Shown in pieces: positions 22,876 to 33,615 of a stretch of 64,000 bases of DNA. The notes beneath the pieces are model-generated. The model had not been told where the DNA came from and ran no database searches. It saw only the letters and a program-made list of their open reading frames with translations. Made by a program: the position numbers and the translations under genes. Every line of letters begins with the position of its first letter. Positions within the stretch are counted from its first letter, which is position 1. The stretch comes from Buxus sempervirens (lineage: Eukaryota; Streptophyta; Magnoliopsida; Buxales; Buxaceae), in the NCBI GenBank assembly GCA_947561395.2, contig OX387187.1, forward strand, positions 23,851,829-23,915,828, read 5' to 3'.

Positions 22876-25770
22876 TGTAGCACCTCGGAACCAGGTCCAC
22901 CCGTATCGGTTTTTATTGGCTCCGGAGTGCTAGCTTAGGGCCCAAAGTGGTGAAAACTAACTTAAGAACTAACCAGACGCAAAAAAAATACATCCTAAAA
23001 TTTTTCAGAAAAATGGCTATATAACACCTGTACATACGAGAATGGGCTAAGCCCCCAATCACAAATAATCACCTGATAAACATAGTTATATATCAACATT
23101 ATAATATCCACCAAAAGTATGATAAAAAAAAGTTATCTATTTCTCTCTTTCTCTCTATCATAACAGTCAAATACAGACATCCAAATATATATGAACAATG
23201 ACACCAAAATACATCTATAACATCAAAAGAGACTAACAAATTGACTACAGACCCTGAGGGACGATAATAGTCCTCTGGTCTATATTCTTGATCTCCCTCA
23301 GTTATATCCCCAAGTCGCTCTCCTGGTGCTGAAAACAAAACACCGAATAAACAACGAAAACACACGTGAGAATAATCTCAATAGGAAGTACTATGCGCAG
23401 GATAGTATTATACCAAACCAAGATATGCAATTTTGAAATACAACAAGGTATAATTTTTATCAGAAGACTATGCTAAACCACAAGTGAGCATCCTTATCAT
23501 AAGCATGCTATATCTAATAAAAACCCAGAATTAAAATAACATAAACACCCTGCATGCAGTTTTAAGAAATACAAACAAGGAATACTAAACCCGATGAGGG
23601 AGCCACACTGGGCTTGTGGTACCTCATCCCAACACAACACAATACCCGATGAGGGAGCCACACGGGGCCTGTGTTACCTCACCTCATCCCAACACAACAC
23701 AATATCCGATGAGGGAGCCACACGGGGCCTGTGTTACCTCATCCCAACACAACACAATACCCGATGAGGGAGCCACACGGGGCCTATGTTACCTCATCCC
23801 AACACAACACAATACCCGATGAGGGAGCCACACGGGGCCTGTGTTACCTCATCCCAACACCATAGCACTTACTAGCCTAGGAAGGGTTCCATACCCATTT
23901 ATGCCTATGAGACCCCAATAGATCAAGACACTAAGAACACATAACAAGAATAGGAAAATAACTAATTATTTGTCTCATTCATCATATCACAACTAGTGAA
24001 TCCCACACTCATTGTAACATAGAAAGATTGAAAGGTTATATTTGTAAATATGAAGTTGAAGGGAGCGACTCTATAATGATGGAATCTATACGAAGAATAA
24101 CAATTTAGATAGGGAAACAAAAATCACCAATTGGAAATTAATATATAGAAGCCACTCTGTTCTGCTGTCTTAAAATCGTAAAGACTTCGGTGGCTTGCGA
24201 GAACTTGGAATCTTTGGGTTAAAATTCATATGAGTAGTCTAAAATTTATTTTATGGTGTTTGTAGTTGAATGGAAGTGATTTAGGATCAATTGGAACCCG
24301 GGGTATTGCAATAAAAATTGGGAAAAATTGATGATTTCCGTCCATTGGGTTTCGCTGCTATTTTAACCTTCTTTAGTAAAACTATCATAACTTTTTTCTA
24401 GAAAACTTGAAATTGAGCACCATTTGATGCGTTGGAAACTAGACTCTTGTAGCTTTCCAACGGTATATAGCATGTAAGCTAATTCAACACAGTCTGGATC
24501 AGGTTTAGCTCGTTTTTGGAGGGTCAAAAATCGGATCTGTTTACTAATAGTTATAACATGAGCTATGTATTTTAAAGCACAATCACACTAATGTTTCTAA
24601 ACAACTAGGAGACTAATTTGATGTACACATTAACTAAATTACTTCATATACAAAACCAAATCCTACCAACATAAACTCTCAACATCCAAGTACCAAAACA
24701 ATAACACAAAAATTCGGATACAAGAGGAAATTCAACTAAAACAGCAATAAATCTTGACATAACCAAAGTAATTTCGATAAAAATCTTTTCCAAAGTTACT
24801 ACCTACCTGAATCACTTTGTTTGAGACTCAATAAGCAAGAAACGCCTTTAGCTTAACTGGATTTTGGCTTGGAGACAACCTAACAGCTTAAGCCTCCACC
24901 AATCTCAACTCCCCAACTCACCAAACTATGCTCTTTAGCCTCTCCTTGCCATGAGCTACAAAAGCCCTCTCCTTAAGCTTCAATTCCCCTTCACTTTCCT
25001 CCCTTCCACCTTGCTTCTTTTTAGCCTTCCACCATTAAAATCTTTCTCATACCTATGGAGCAAATTCAAGAGAGACTAAGGGTTTCCACTATATATATAT
25101 TGAACCAAACCCAATGAACCATGGGTTCACTTAAACCAGACCATAAACTTTGGATTATTATTACAACCAGCCTTTAACCAACTTCATTAGCCTTAATTGA
25201 AACCTTATTAAACCTTTTATTAGCCCTCTAACATCCATCATTTACAGTATATCATTTCCTAATTAAATAGTGTAAGTGTTATACACTTAAATTACAAAAT
25301 GAAACCCGGTTCATAGGATTGCATTAATTGAACCATATGAATTCTAATTCACTAATCACCTTCACTCTTCTAAACCAACACCACTTAATCTACAATTAAC
25401 CCATCAAATTCTAATTTTATTATTGTATAAAGTCCCTAAACCGTACTTCTACAATGTTAATTCAATCAATACATATTGTTGTCCCCTTTTAAGTAGACGG
25501 GTTCAGTAAAAGTTATAATTGAACATTAATAAATGATGATCATTTCTCGTGAGCTCATCTCATCAAGTTTGGTTTGTTTATTTATTTATTCACAATTATC
25601 ACTCGATTAATTTCAAATACACAAGTTCTTACTGTACCACAATGACATAAGGAAGGCTATTGACTTACCACTTCACCATCTAGGTTGCCTTCTGCCATTC
25701 ACTAGACCTCCTCTCCTACATATCAAAGGTCAACAGTAAGTGAATCCATTATACGAAACAGGATTTCACA
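22876..25770 (-). mobile_element. Solo LTR C (divergent TGTAACGCCCC superfamily member), minus orientation
   Basis: The minus strand starts TGTGAAATCCTGTTTCG at 25770 and ends GGTTCCGAGGTGCTACA at 22876; the perfect duplication CAAGG is at 22871-22875 and 25771-25775. It carries a TATA (ATATATATATAG near 25090), a donor CAG|GTAGGTAGTA at 24806 and an acceptor TTTTGTTTTCAG at 23329 (predicted intron 1478 nt). After the acceptor the frame reads PGERLGDITEGDQ then YRPEDYYRPSG, similar in phase and content to K. It is inserted in A next to B. Confidence 0.88.
23590..23870 (-). repeat. Tandem repeat of about 60 bp in LTR C
   Basis: Five units of CCGATGAGGGAGCCACACGG ... TTACCTCATCCC plus an AACACAACACAATA linker. 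GATGAGG and CCTCATC close each unit as a hairpin, with CACAC/GTGT inside. It lies in the predicted LTR intron near the acceptor. Confidence 0.88.
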
Positions 25771-26628
25771 CAAGGGATATGCCAAAATCTTCCAATTGAG
25801 TTAAAAAAGGATTTAATGTAAATCCATTAAATCTCAAAGGATAAACAAGAGGATTCTAATCTCCCAGAGAGATATTTGAGTGTAGATAAGGCTCAGAAAT
25901 CGAAAAATGACGAATTCGCTCAAAAAAACCCGTGCCTGTATATATACTGCGATCGTGCCTTGCCCGTATTTAAAATGCGGTCACGGCATGACCTTAGATC
26001 AAATACAGGCACGACCAAACTGTAGATAAAATGTGGTCAACACAGATTTGACCAGTTTTTACACTTTTTTGACCTTTTTCTGCACAGGCAATACTTATTT
26101 ACATGTAATATCATTTAAGTAAATGTCCTCGTATTTTTTAATCTCCATTTACTTAAGATATTACATGTAAAAAAGCAAACACCCCCCCATTTGAATCCAT
26201 TAAAAATAGTTCCAGACCCAAATTCCAAGTGAATAAAAAGTCAACTTTCCAGTTCCAGGCTAAATTCCAGTTTTTCAGGTTCGGTAAAAAGATTCAACAT
26301 ATTAATACCAAGGTATTCGTCAAGATTTAAAATCTCAAAAAATTCATTTATGCAATAACATTGCTAAAAACCTGATTACCGGGAAAAATTATCTTGAAAC
26401 CTTGCTTTAAAAAATATTTCATTTTTTGGGGTCAAAAGTCAACAAAATTCAACCGGAAAAAGTTTGACTTTGCACAAAAGATTGGATTCGGGTCTTTTCC
26501 TTTGTGGTTTTGGATTCAAATGGGTTAAGGATCTCAAACCCAATGCTAAGAATTGAAAATTCCAATAAAATCTTTCTCTCCTTCAAGATTTATCAAAAAT
26601 CATGCAATTTTGGGGTGTCTACACACCT

Positions 26629-28545
26629 CAGCCACAACCTCAACTTGAATTTCACCAACCAATTCCTGAACCTATACTGATCAGGAAGGATAGTTTTGAA
26701 TCTGAGAAGGAGAAGGAAAAAGAAAGAGTGAGGGAGGAAATGGAAATGAAGTTCTTGCACATACTGGAAAGCATCCAGGAGGAACTGAGGGAAGTGAAGG
26801 GGGTGAATAATTTTGGAGGCACCAATTTCAAAGACTTGTGCCTATATCCTGATGTCTACTTACCGGACAAATTCAAGTGCTCGGACTTTGACAAGTACGA
26901 TGGTACTGGTTGTCCCATGAGTCATCTGAAGCTCTATTGTGGGGCCCTATGCCAATTTGGACGGGATAACGGCATTCTAATCCAGCTATTCTAGAGAAGT
27001 TTGACGGGGGCTACTTTGAGGTGGTTTGCCACCATGGATCATGGAAGAATAAGAAGGTCGAAGGACTTGGCGGATGCCTTTTTGGCTCAGTATAAATTTA
27101 AGTCGGAAATTGTGCCGGATAGGTACGACGTGATGAGGATGAGTAAAGGTAGAGATGATTTAGTGAGGCAATATGCCAAGAGGTGGAGGGAGATTGCTTC
27201 TCAGGTCAGACGACCTATGTTGGAACCAGAGATGATTTCAACATTCATTAGCATACTGGGGCAATCATTTTACAATCACTTGGTGGGTAAGACTACCACC
27301 AACTTTGCTGCCCTAGTACAAGTGGCTGACCGGATTGAAGATGGGATTAGATCCGGCAAGATAATTGATCATTCGGCCATGGTCAGTCAATAGGACCCCA
27401 ACATGAAGAAAGGGAACGGGATTAAGAAAAATGGGAACAAAAAAGAGGGGGAAGTGAACATGGTACAACAACCATCCGTCCCCAAGAATCCTAACCAGAT
27501 CAATATTTCCAACCCTCTTCACACTCTGATGTCATCAGCCCAGTCCACCCAACAAGCACCCATAAGAGTTAATGTTCAAGCAGCATAATCAAACCAGAAA
27601 AGAGTTTTTACTAGGGATGAAAGGGATGCCTGGATGGCATCGAGGAGGAATAGGGGTTTTTACCCCTATCCAATGTTTCCATCCCAATTGTTACCAACTC
27701 TATTGCAAGCAGGGTATGTTACCTTAAAAGAGTCAAATCCGAATGCATCTATGGGGAGAAATTTTGACCCCTCCACCACTTGTGATTTTCACATGGGTGC
27801 ACCGGGGTACCCTACTGATAAGTGTTGGCCATTGAAGCCTGCCATTTAGGATTTGATAAACCAGAATACCCTGTCTTTCAATACGGGGGCTCCCGCTTCT
27901 CTTAGAACTGACATTGGCCAGAACCCTGTGCCCTAGCATCATGGGGCAAGCCCATTTAATGTTATAGGGGCCACTTTCTCTGATGAAATAACCTTTGACC
28001 CATCTTAGTTAATTGCTCCTATAGGGACTTCGGTCAAGGTTTATTTTACTAAAGAAAGTGGGGATGAAGGAATAAACATGATTTCCAAAAGGAATGGTCG
28101 TACTGCTAGGGATATTAACTCCTCTCTAAACCGGGTCTCCTCCTTCATGGCCCAGATAAATATTGCAAAACCTCCCTTGGTTATCAATTGCAATCCACCC
28201 ACTGTTTCTTCACCCATTCCATCAAATCCACCCTTGGTTGTAGATGTGTCTTCTACTCATGTTTTTTCCTCTAAGTCCAAACTTCCCCTGCTTGTGATAA
28301 ATGTCTTGAATCCTTCTTACTCTGAATCAGATGTACCATGGAACTACAGTGAAGGCTTCACAACCACAATTTCGGCAATTAAGGGAGAAAACAAGAAAGA
28401 AGTGAACCTCATGATGAGGTAACGGAAATGTATAGGAGAGGGAGAGAAACAAAAGGAAATTGAGAAGGAAAGTAAAGAAGCTGAGAAAGAGAAAGTAAAG
28501 GGAAAGGCAAAGGTAGGAGAAGATACCCCTTAGGTAATTGACGAT
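26629..28545 (+). pseudogene. E gag (capsid), main piece with stops
   Basis: It continues the 18295 frame. A charged coiled-coil start precedes the conserved capsid block: FKCSDFDKYDGTGCP, then LTGATLRWFATMDH, DLADAFLAQYKF, YAKRWREIASQVRRP and IEDGIRSGKI. This is the retrotransposon gag fold that builds the particle. In-frame stops at 26992, 27391, 27586, 27847 and 28006 each fit a lost Gln codon (CAG/CAA to TAG/TAA). The 3' part (to about 28545) is low-complexity and includes a K/E-rich stretch. A frame change near 28550 separates it from protease. Confidence 0.85.
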
Positions 28546-28562
28546 GAGGCCAACTTGGTAGG

Positions 28563-29495
28563 ATGGTTGGGCAAATTCTGTTTCATAATGTCATATCTTT
28601 TTCAGAAACCGAGATTAGTCCAGCTGGATACCACCATGTTGATCCTTTGCACATAACTGTGCTTTGCAAGGGTTGCATGGTGGCACAGGTTTTAATAGAT
28701 AACAGGTCAGCTCTGAATGTCTGCTCGTTGATAACATTTGTTAAATTCGGTTTAGAGCAAAATAAAATCAAGCAGAATGGGAGAATCATAAGAGCTTTTG
28801 ATAGCTCCAAAACACACTCCTTAGAGTTTGAACTGCCGGTCACTATTGGACCATATATCTTCAGTATCACATTTGAAGTGATGGATATACCGGCGGCCTT
28901 CAACCTACTCCTAGGAAGGCCGTTGATTCACACGGCTAGGGCCATACCATCTACCCTCCATCAGAGAGTAAAATACATCCAAGGGCAAAAGGTGATCATG
29001 GTCCTAGCCGAGAATTTGGTTCCTCCCATGGTGTCCCCTGACGTACCCTATATTAACATTGAAATGACTGTAGACAAAATGGCATTTCACTCTTTCCAGT
29101 TCGAAACTGTCAATTTTATACCTGGGGGATGTGAGGATAAGAAGGGTAAGATGACCAGTGCTGAAAGGGTGGTGAAAAAGGTGTTAAAAAAATATCGCTT
29201 CCACCCAGGGAAAGGTCTGAGAGTTAATTTGCAAGGGAGATTGGAGCTGATAAGGGTGAAGAAACTAGTCCCTAAGGCAGGCCTTGGAATCAAGTAGGGG
29301 AAATGGAGAAGGCAGAAGTAGACAGAAGAAGGAAATGTAGAAAGAAAATTCCCTCATTTAAGGGAAACTGTTCCAAAAACTTTTTGCACGATCCAACTGT
29401 CTCCTCCCACGGATCAGTCAGTCCAGGCCTCCATACCGTAACATCAATCCCTTTCAAAAGCCATATATCCCAACTCTGCAACTCTACAACCCACC
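28563..29495 (+). pseudogene. E aspartic protease region
   Basis: An open stretch of about 244 codons to 29297 with the retropepsin motif VLIDNRSALN near residue 48; the usual form is IDNGS, so the glycine after Asp is now Arg. FELPVTIGPYIFSITFEVMD and LLGRPLIH follow, the flap and second-half motifs. It ends in a G-patch-like segment (RFHPGKGLRVNLQG). A stop at 29295 and frame changes follow until LTR D1 cuts in. Confidence 0.8.
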
Positions 29496-29637
29496 TGTAA
29501 GCACCCAAATTTTGATCAAACCAAAATATGCTAAGATAAATGGGAAATAATAAAAATTTGGAGGACCATGATTCGTCCGAGTCGGCGGCTGAGTCGCCTC
29601 AGCTGTCAACTCAAGCCAAAAAGGGAGAGAAAAAGGC

Positions 29638-29891
29638 AACCGCATATGGTGTGCGGTTGATTTTTTCGGCCACCGCCCTCGCGAGCAAATCAGAGCAAGC
29701 GGAGCCGAAAAGTCAACCGCACTTACAGTGCGGTTGCATGGTTTGTCATTCTGGCCCTGCGCGAGTTTGTCCCCTAATCATTGCTGGAAAGATGTGGCCG
29801 AACTGCACATAGCATGCGATTCAGACCAAACCGCACATACTGTGCGGTTTTGACCAAACCGCGTTATAAACGCACTGAGTATGCAGTTTTG
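29638..29891 (+). repeat. 21-bp palindrome array, LTR D1, first cluster
   Basis: Units of AACCGCA ... TGCGGTT, 21 bp each, at 29638, 29715, 29801 and 29829, and a degenerate one at 29868 that keeps a CTGAGT centre. The cluster ends just before the TATA box. Confidence 0.8.
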
Positions 29892-29901
29892 TCCCAGTGT
29901 T

Positions 29902-29911
29902 CTATAAATAG
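29902..29911 (+). promoter_or_regulatory. TATA box of LTR D1
   Basis: CTATAAATAG about 10 bp after the last palindrome and about 290 bp before the donor CCAAG|GTATTGTT. Confidence 0.65.
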
Positions 29912-30748
29912 AAAATCCGAACAGTAGGTAGGGGTTGGCTTCTCTTGGCTGGCCTTAACCCTTTTCTCCCCTCGCTAGTTGCTCCGAAATCCTTCCTCCA
30001 AGTCCCTCCTTGCTCCCTAAACCCCTCAAGCATAATCCTAAGCCCCATCATCCCTGACTTTCTCTCATCTTCTCCACTCCCACTCAAGAAGGAAGGGGAG
30101 GAGTTGCTGCTGCTGCTGGAGGAGGGCTATCCAGCCACTGTTAGTGTCTCAAAAAGGGGGTCCTCACACCCCACACAAGGTTTTAGCCCCAAGGTATTGT
30201 TTCCTATCAATTTTTGTTTCACATACATGAAGATGAGTTGATTTCAAGCATGTTTTAGGACTCTTGTATTTCTTGTTTGAAAGTTATTTTTCAACATGAC
30301 AATCATGTGTCTTTGTCTCATTTCCTTCACATGAGATACCTCCCAGGGAAAGGGGAGTGCGGATGGTGTCAAGGGAGGAGGAGACCCCTTTCTGCGCATG
30401 CTCTTTAATGGTCTTTGGGGTCACCCCTTAATACTGATTTTCTCCATTCAAATGGGGGAAGGTGTTCCCCCTTGTTTATTCATCTAATGTACCCCATTTA
30501 ACCCCCCCTTTTCCCTTCTTAGTTAGATCAATTTATATGCATGCGTGTGAATGGTTTGAATGGAGCGTGAAGGGCCGAGACTTTCTCCATTCGTGGAACA
30601 CCAATAAAGTGAGATGCTTCAACTCAAAATGAGCATTTGAGCAATTTGCAGAAGGTTTCGGAGACCCACAGAAGTTCATAAAGACCCCTGAGAGGTAGAC
30701 GAACGTAGCCTACCTGGTATTTTCGGCGTTTTGGGTTTTCTGGGCCGA

Positions 30749-30825
30749 AACTGCATATACAGAGCGGTTCGGCCCTAACTGCACAGGATGTACGGTTGCA
30801 CTCAAACCGCACAGAGTGTGCGGTT
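30749..30825 (+). repeat. 21-bp palindrome array, LTR D1, second cluster
   Basis: Three units of AACYGCA ... GCGGTT/ACGGTT, 21 bp each, at 30749, 30777 and 30805: an exact 28-bp period. Arms match those of the first cluster 0.9 kb upstream. Confidence 0.85.
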
Positions 30826-31276
30826 AGGCTCAGTAAGCCCTCATTTCTATCTCTGTTGAGCCTAAGTCCTACTTGGCATCCCATGAGCCTTCCAACGGGG
30901 TCCACGTCAAACCAACACCACCTAACTAATAAGATAAAAATCAAATAAGGAAACCCACACCACCTTGGTGGCCTTGACCTGGTCCAATAAAATGTGCATG
31001 CTAGCATAGAAATAGGGTGAATTTAGAGTTGAGTTGACTCGCAAACCAGGAAACCCAAGGGACCCGTCAAACCGACAGGGCGGACCGGGGTGTCTACGGA
31101 CTTCCCCGAACTGTAACTGAGCCCTTTCTCAGAAACTCAAGCCGCAGACTAAAATAGACATCCTTAGGGCACCCAGGTGTCTGCCTGCACCCCATCAGGC
31201 AGTGGCGACTCCTAACCCCTATTCTCCCCTCGCTTTCGCGCACGCCCTCGCACGGGCACGACGTGCACACACCACC

Positions 31277-33615
31277 TTCTGCATTTGAAACAGTAGGCAA
31301 GCCTGAGCTACAGTCAGAACAGCACCAGGATTTCTCTGAAGACATTGGGGCTTTCTTCACCATGACTGAAGGTGAAAAACTGAGGAAGATAAAGAACTGC
31401 CTTTCATTGATTGGGCAGCAGTGAGAATTCCAGATGAGGTCATATCTGGATTGGGCCCCACAACAGAAAAGGGCAGTACAATTCATCCGGTGATGATGGC
31501 ATTGGATTCTGAGCTTGAGAAGCAGGATTACACCATTTCACCTGCTCCAAAAGAATTTATTATGAACAATTGGAAGGAAACTCCCCTTACCTTTGAAGTG
31601 GCGTTTGATTGGCAAACAGACGCAACTTCCAAAAAAAAACTCTATTAGTGGAATGCCCTTTTCCTGAAGGTTTTAATGAGCCTTCATCTTCAGGAAAAGA
31701 TTTTTCTGAAGGCTCTCAAAAAACCAAAAAGATTTTTCTATTTTTTCTAGAAAATTTAAATTTTTCAAAAAGGTCCAAACCATTTATGAGCTATATAAGC
31801 AAACGAAATTAGATTAGGTTGAATATGACTTTGACCTTGAGCTCGACTTTGACCTAATGGGGATTAAAGCAGAGACCGAGGTCGAAGAAGATGACCCGCC
31901 TAGAGAAATTGCATATCAATTGGAGTGTCATGAAAAGGGTGTTCAACCTAATATTGAGGAGACTATCTCCATAAATCTAGGGACCAAAGATGACCCAAAA
32001 ATAGTGAAGGTTGTGGCATGCCTGTCTGAGGTGCAGCGTGATGAAATGTCACAATTCTTGGCAGATTATGAGGATGTGTTTGCATAGGATGTGTTTGCAT
32101 GATCGAATCGGGATATGCCGGGATTGGATACTGACATGTTTGTGCACAAGATACCAATTCTGCCAGGGGTTAAGCCGGTCAAGCAAAAGTTGAGAGGATT
32201 GAAACCGGAATGGACACTGAAGGTCAAAGATGAAGTGGTTAAGCAATTCTAAGTGGGATTTTTGGCAGTCTCCACGTACCCCGAGTGGCTTGCAAATATA
32301 GTGCCAGTACCAAAGAAGGATGGAAAAGTCAGGATGTGCGTGGACTGCAGAGATTTGAACAAGGCAAGCCCAAAGGATGATTTTCCACTTCCACATATCG
32401 ACATTCTGGTTGATAATACTGCTGCACATAGCCTGTTCACATTCATGGACAGTTTCTTTGAGTATTGTCAAATCAAGATGGCAAAGGAAGATCAAGAAAA
32501 AATAGCTTTTATTACAACTTGGGGTGTACTTTCCACTACACTATCATGCCATTTGGGCTTAAGAATGCTGGGGCAACCTATCAGCAAGCCATGACCGCAC
32601 TATTCCATGATATGATCCACAAGGAGATGGAGGTCTATGTGGATGATATGATTGCCAAATCATGTGAAGAAGAAGACCATTTGACCAACTTGAAGAAGGT
32701 GTTTGATCAACTTAGGAAGTACAGTTTACGGCTCAACCCAGCAAAATGTGTCTTTGGGGCTACATCAGGAAAATTATTGGGATTTATAGTGAGCAAAAGA
32801 GGAATTGAGATTGACCCGGCTAAAGCAAAAGCAATTATTGAAATGCCACCACCCAGAACAGAGAAGGAAGTTCGTGGTTTTCTTGGAAGGATTCAATACA
32901 TAAGCCGGTTCATAGCACAGCTCACTGCCACCTTTGAACCAATTTTCAAGTTGCTAAGAAAGAACAACCCAACAGTCTGGAATGAGGATTGCCAACAAGC
33001 CTTTGACAAGATAAAGGAATATTTGCTGAACCCACCAGTGCTAGTGCCACCAACTCCGGGAAGACCACTGATTCTATACTTGTCAGTTTTGGAAACATCG
33101 ATGGGATGTGTTTTGGGACAACATGATGAGACTGGCAGAAAGGAAAGGATAATTTACTATTTGAGTAAGAAGTTCTTAGAATATGAAGCAAAGTATTCCC
33201 CTTTGGAAAAGATCTGTTGTGCTTTAGTGTGGGCTATTCAAAGACTGAGGCATTACTTCCTCAGTCATTCCACATTATTGATATCCCGAATGGACCCTTT
33301 GAAGTGCCTATTTGAGAAACCGGTACTAACTGGTAGAGCGGCGAAGTGGAAGCTCTTGCTTTCTGAATTTGACCTCAAGTATATCACTCAAAAGGCAATT
33401 AAATGTCAAACAATTGCTGATCACTTAGCTGAACATCCCTTACCAGACTATCAGCCTTTAAAGACTAATTTTCCTGATGAGGCAGTTTTGTTTACTGAGG
33501 AAGAGGAAAGAGAAAGTTCCTGGCAGATGTTCTTCGACGGCGCCGCAAACATGAATGGAAATGGAATTGGGGTAGTCTTGGTCAAGCCGGATGGTTCACA
33601 TATCCCAATCACAGT
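31277..33615 (+). pseudogene. E reverse transcriptase and start of RNase H
   Basis: Linker, then the RT of a Tat gypsy element: YPEWLANIVPVPKKDG, MCVDCRDLNKASPKDDFPLP, MPFGLKNAGATYQ, catalytic YVDDMIAKS (about 32636-32662), then a tether and the RNase H start FDGAANMNGNGIGVVLV. A 15-bp tandem duplication (32079-32107) adds a second DVFA with stops. A stop lies near 32250 and a frame change near 32525. The fingers motif reads FMDSFFEYCQIKM instead of the usual FMDGFSGYNQIKM. From about 32530 to 33615 the frame is open. LTR D2 enters RNase H after PDGSHIPIT. Confidence 0.9.
32079..32107 (+). repeat. 15-bp tandem duplication in E RT
   Basis: GATGTGTTTGCATAG followed by GATGTGTTTGCATGA; the copy duplicates the conserved DVFA motif and carries an in-frame stop. 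Confidence 0.8.

Larger units (their letters stand above)
18475..26623 (-). mobile_element. Solo LTR A (TGTGAGACATGG/TGTAGACACCCC type), interrupted by B and C
   Basis: The plus strand starts TGTGAGACATGG and ends GGGGTGTCTACA; the perfect duplication CACCT is at 18470-18474 and 26624-26628. By its TATA box and splice donor it reads on the minus strand, from TGTAGACACCCC at 26623. Own sequence is 18475-19899, 22869-22875 and 25776-26623 (about 2.3 kb). A minus-strand TATA (CTATAAATAG, 19868-19877) is followed by a leader and a consensus donor CCAG|GTAAGTC at 19774. No genes are seen. It splits E gag. Confidence 0.85.
29496..31271 (+). mobile_element. Solo LTR D1 (TGTAAGCACC family)
   Basis: TGTAAGCACCC ... 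GCACACA, 1776 bp, with the perfect duplication CCACC (29491-29495, 31272-31276). It contains a palindrome array, a TATA at 29902-29911, a leader with GCTGCTGCTGCTGG, a donor CCAAG|GTATTGTT at 30194, a second palindrome array, one GGCCTTCCAACGGGG-type element (near 30890), a CCGACAGGGCGG block and a terminal GCCTGCACCCCATCAGGC hairpin. No genes are seen. It lies between E protease and RT. Confidence 0.88.

Noticed and set aside
23616-23822. 68-codon ORF of repeated EPHGACVTS peptides
   Set aside because: Translation of the tandem DNA repeat in LTR C; unit length and arms explain it.
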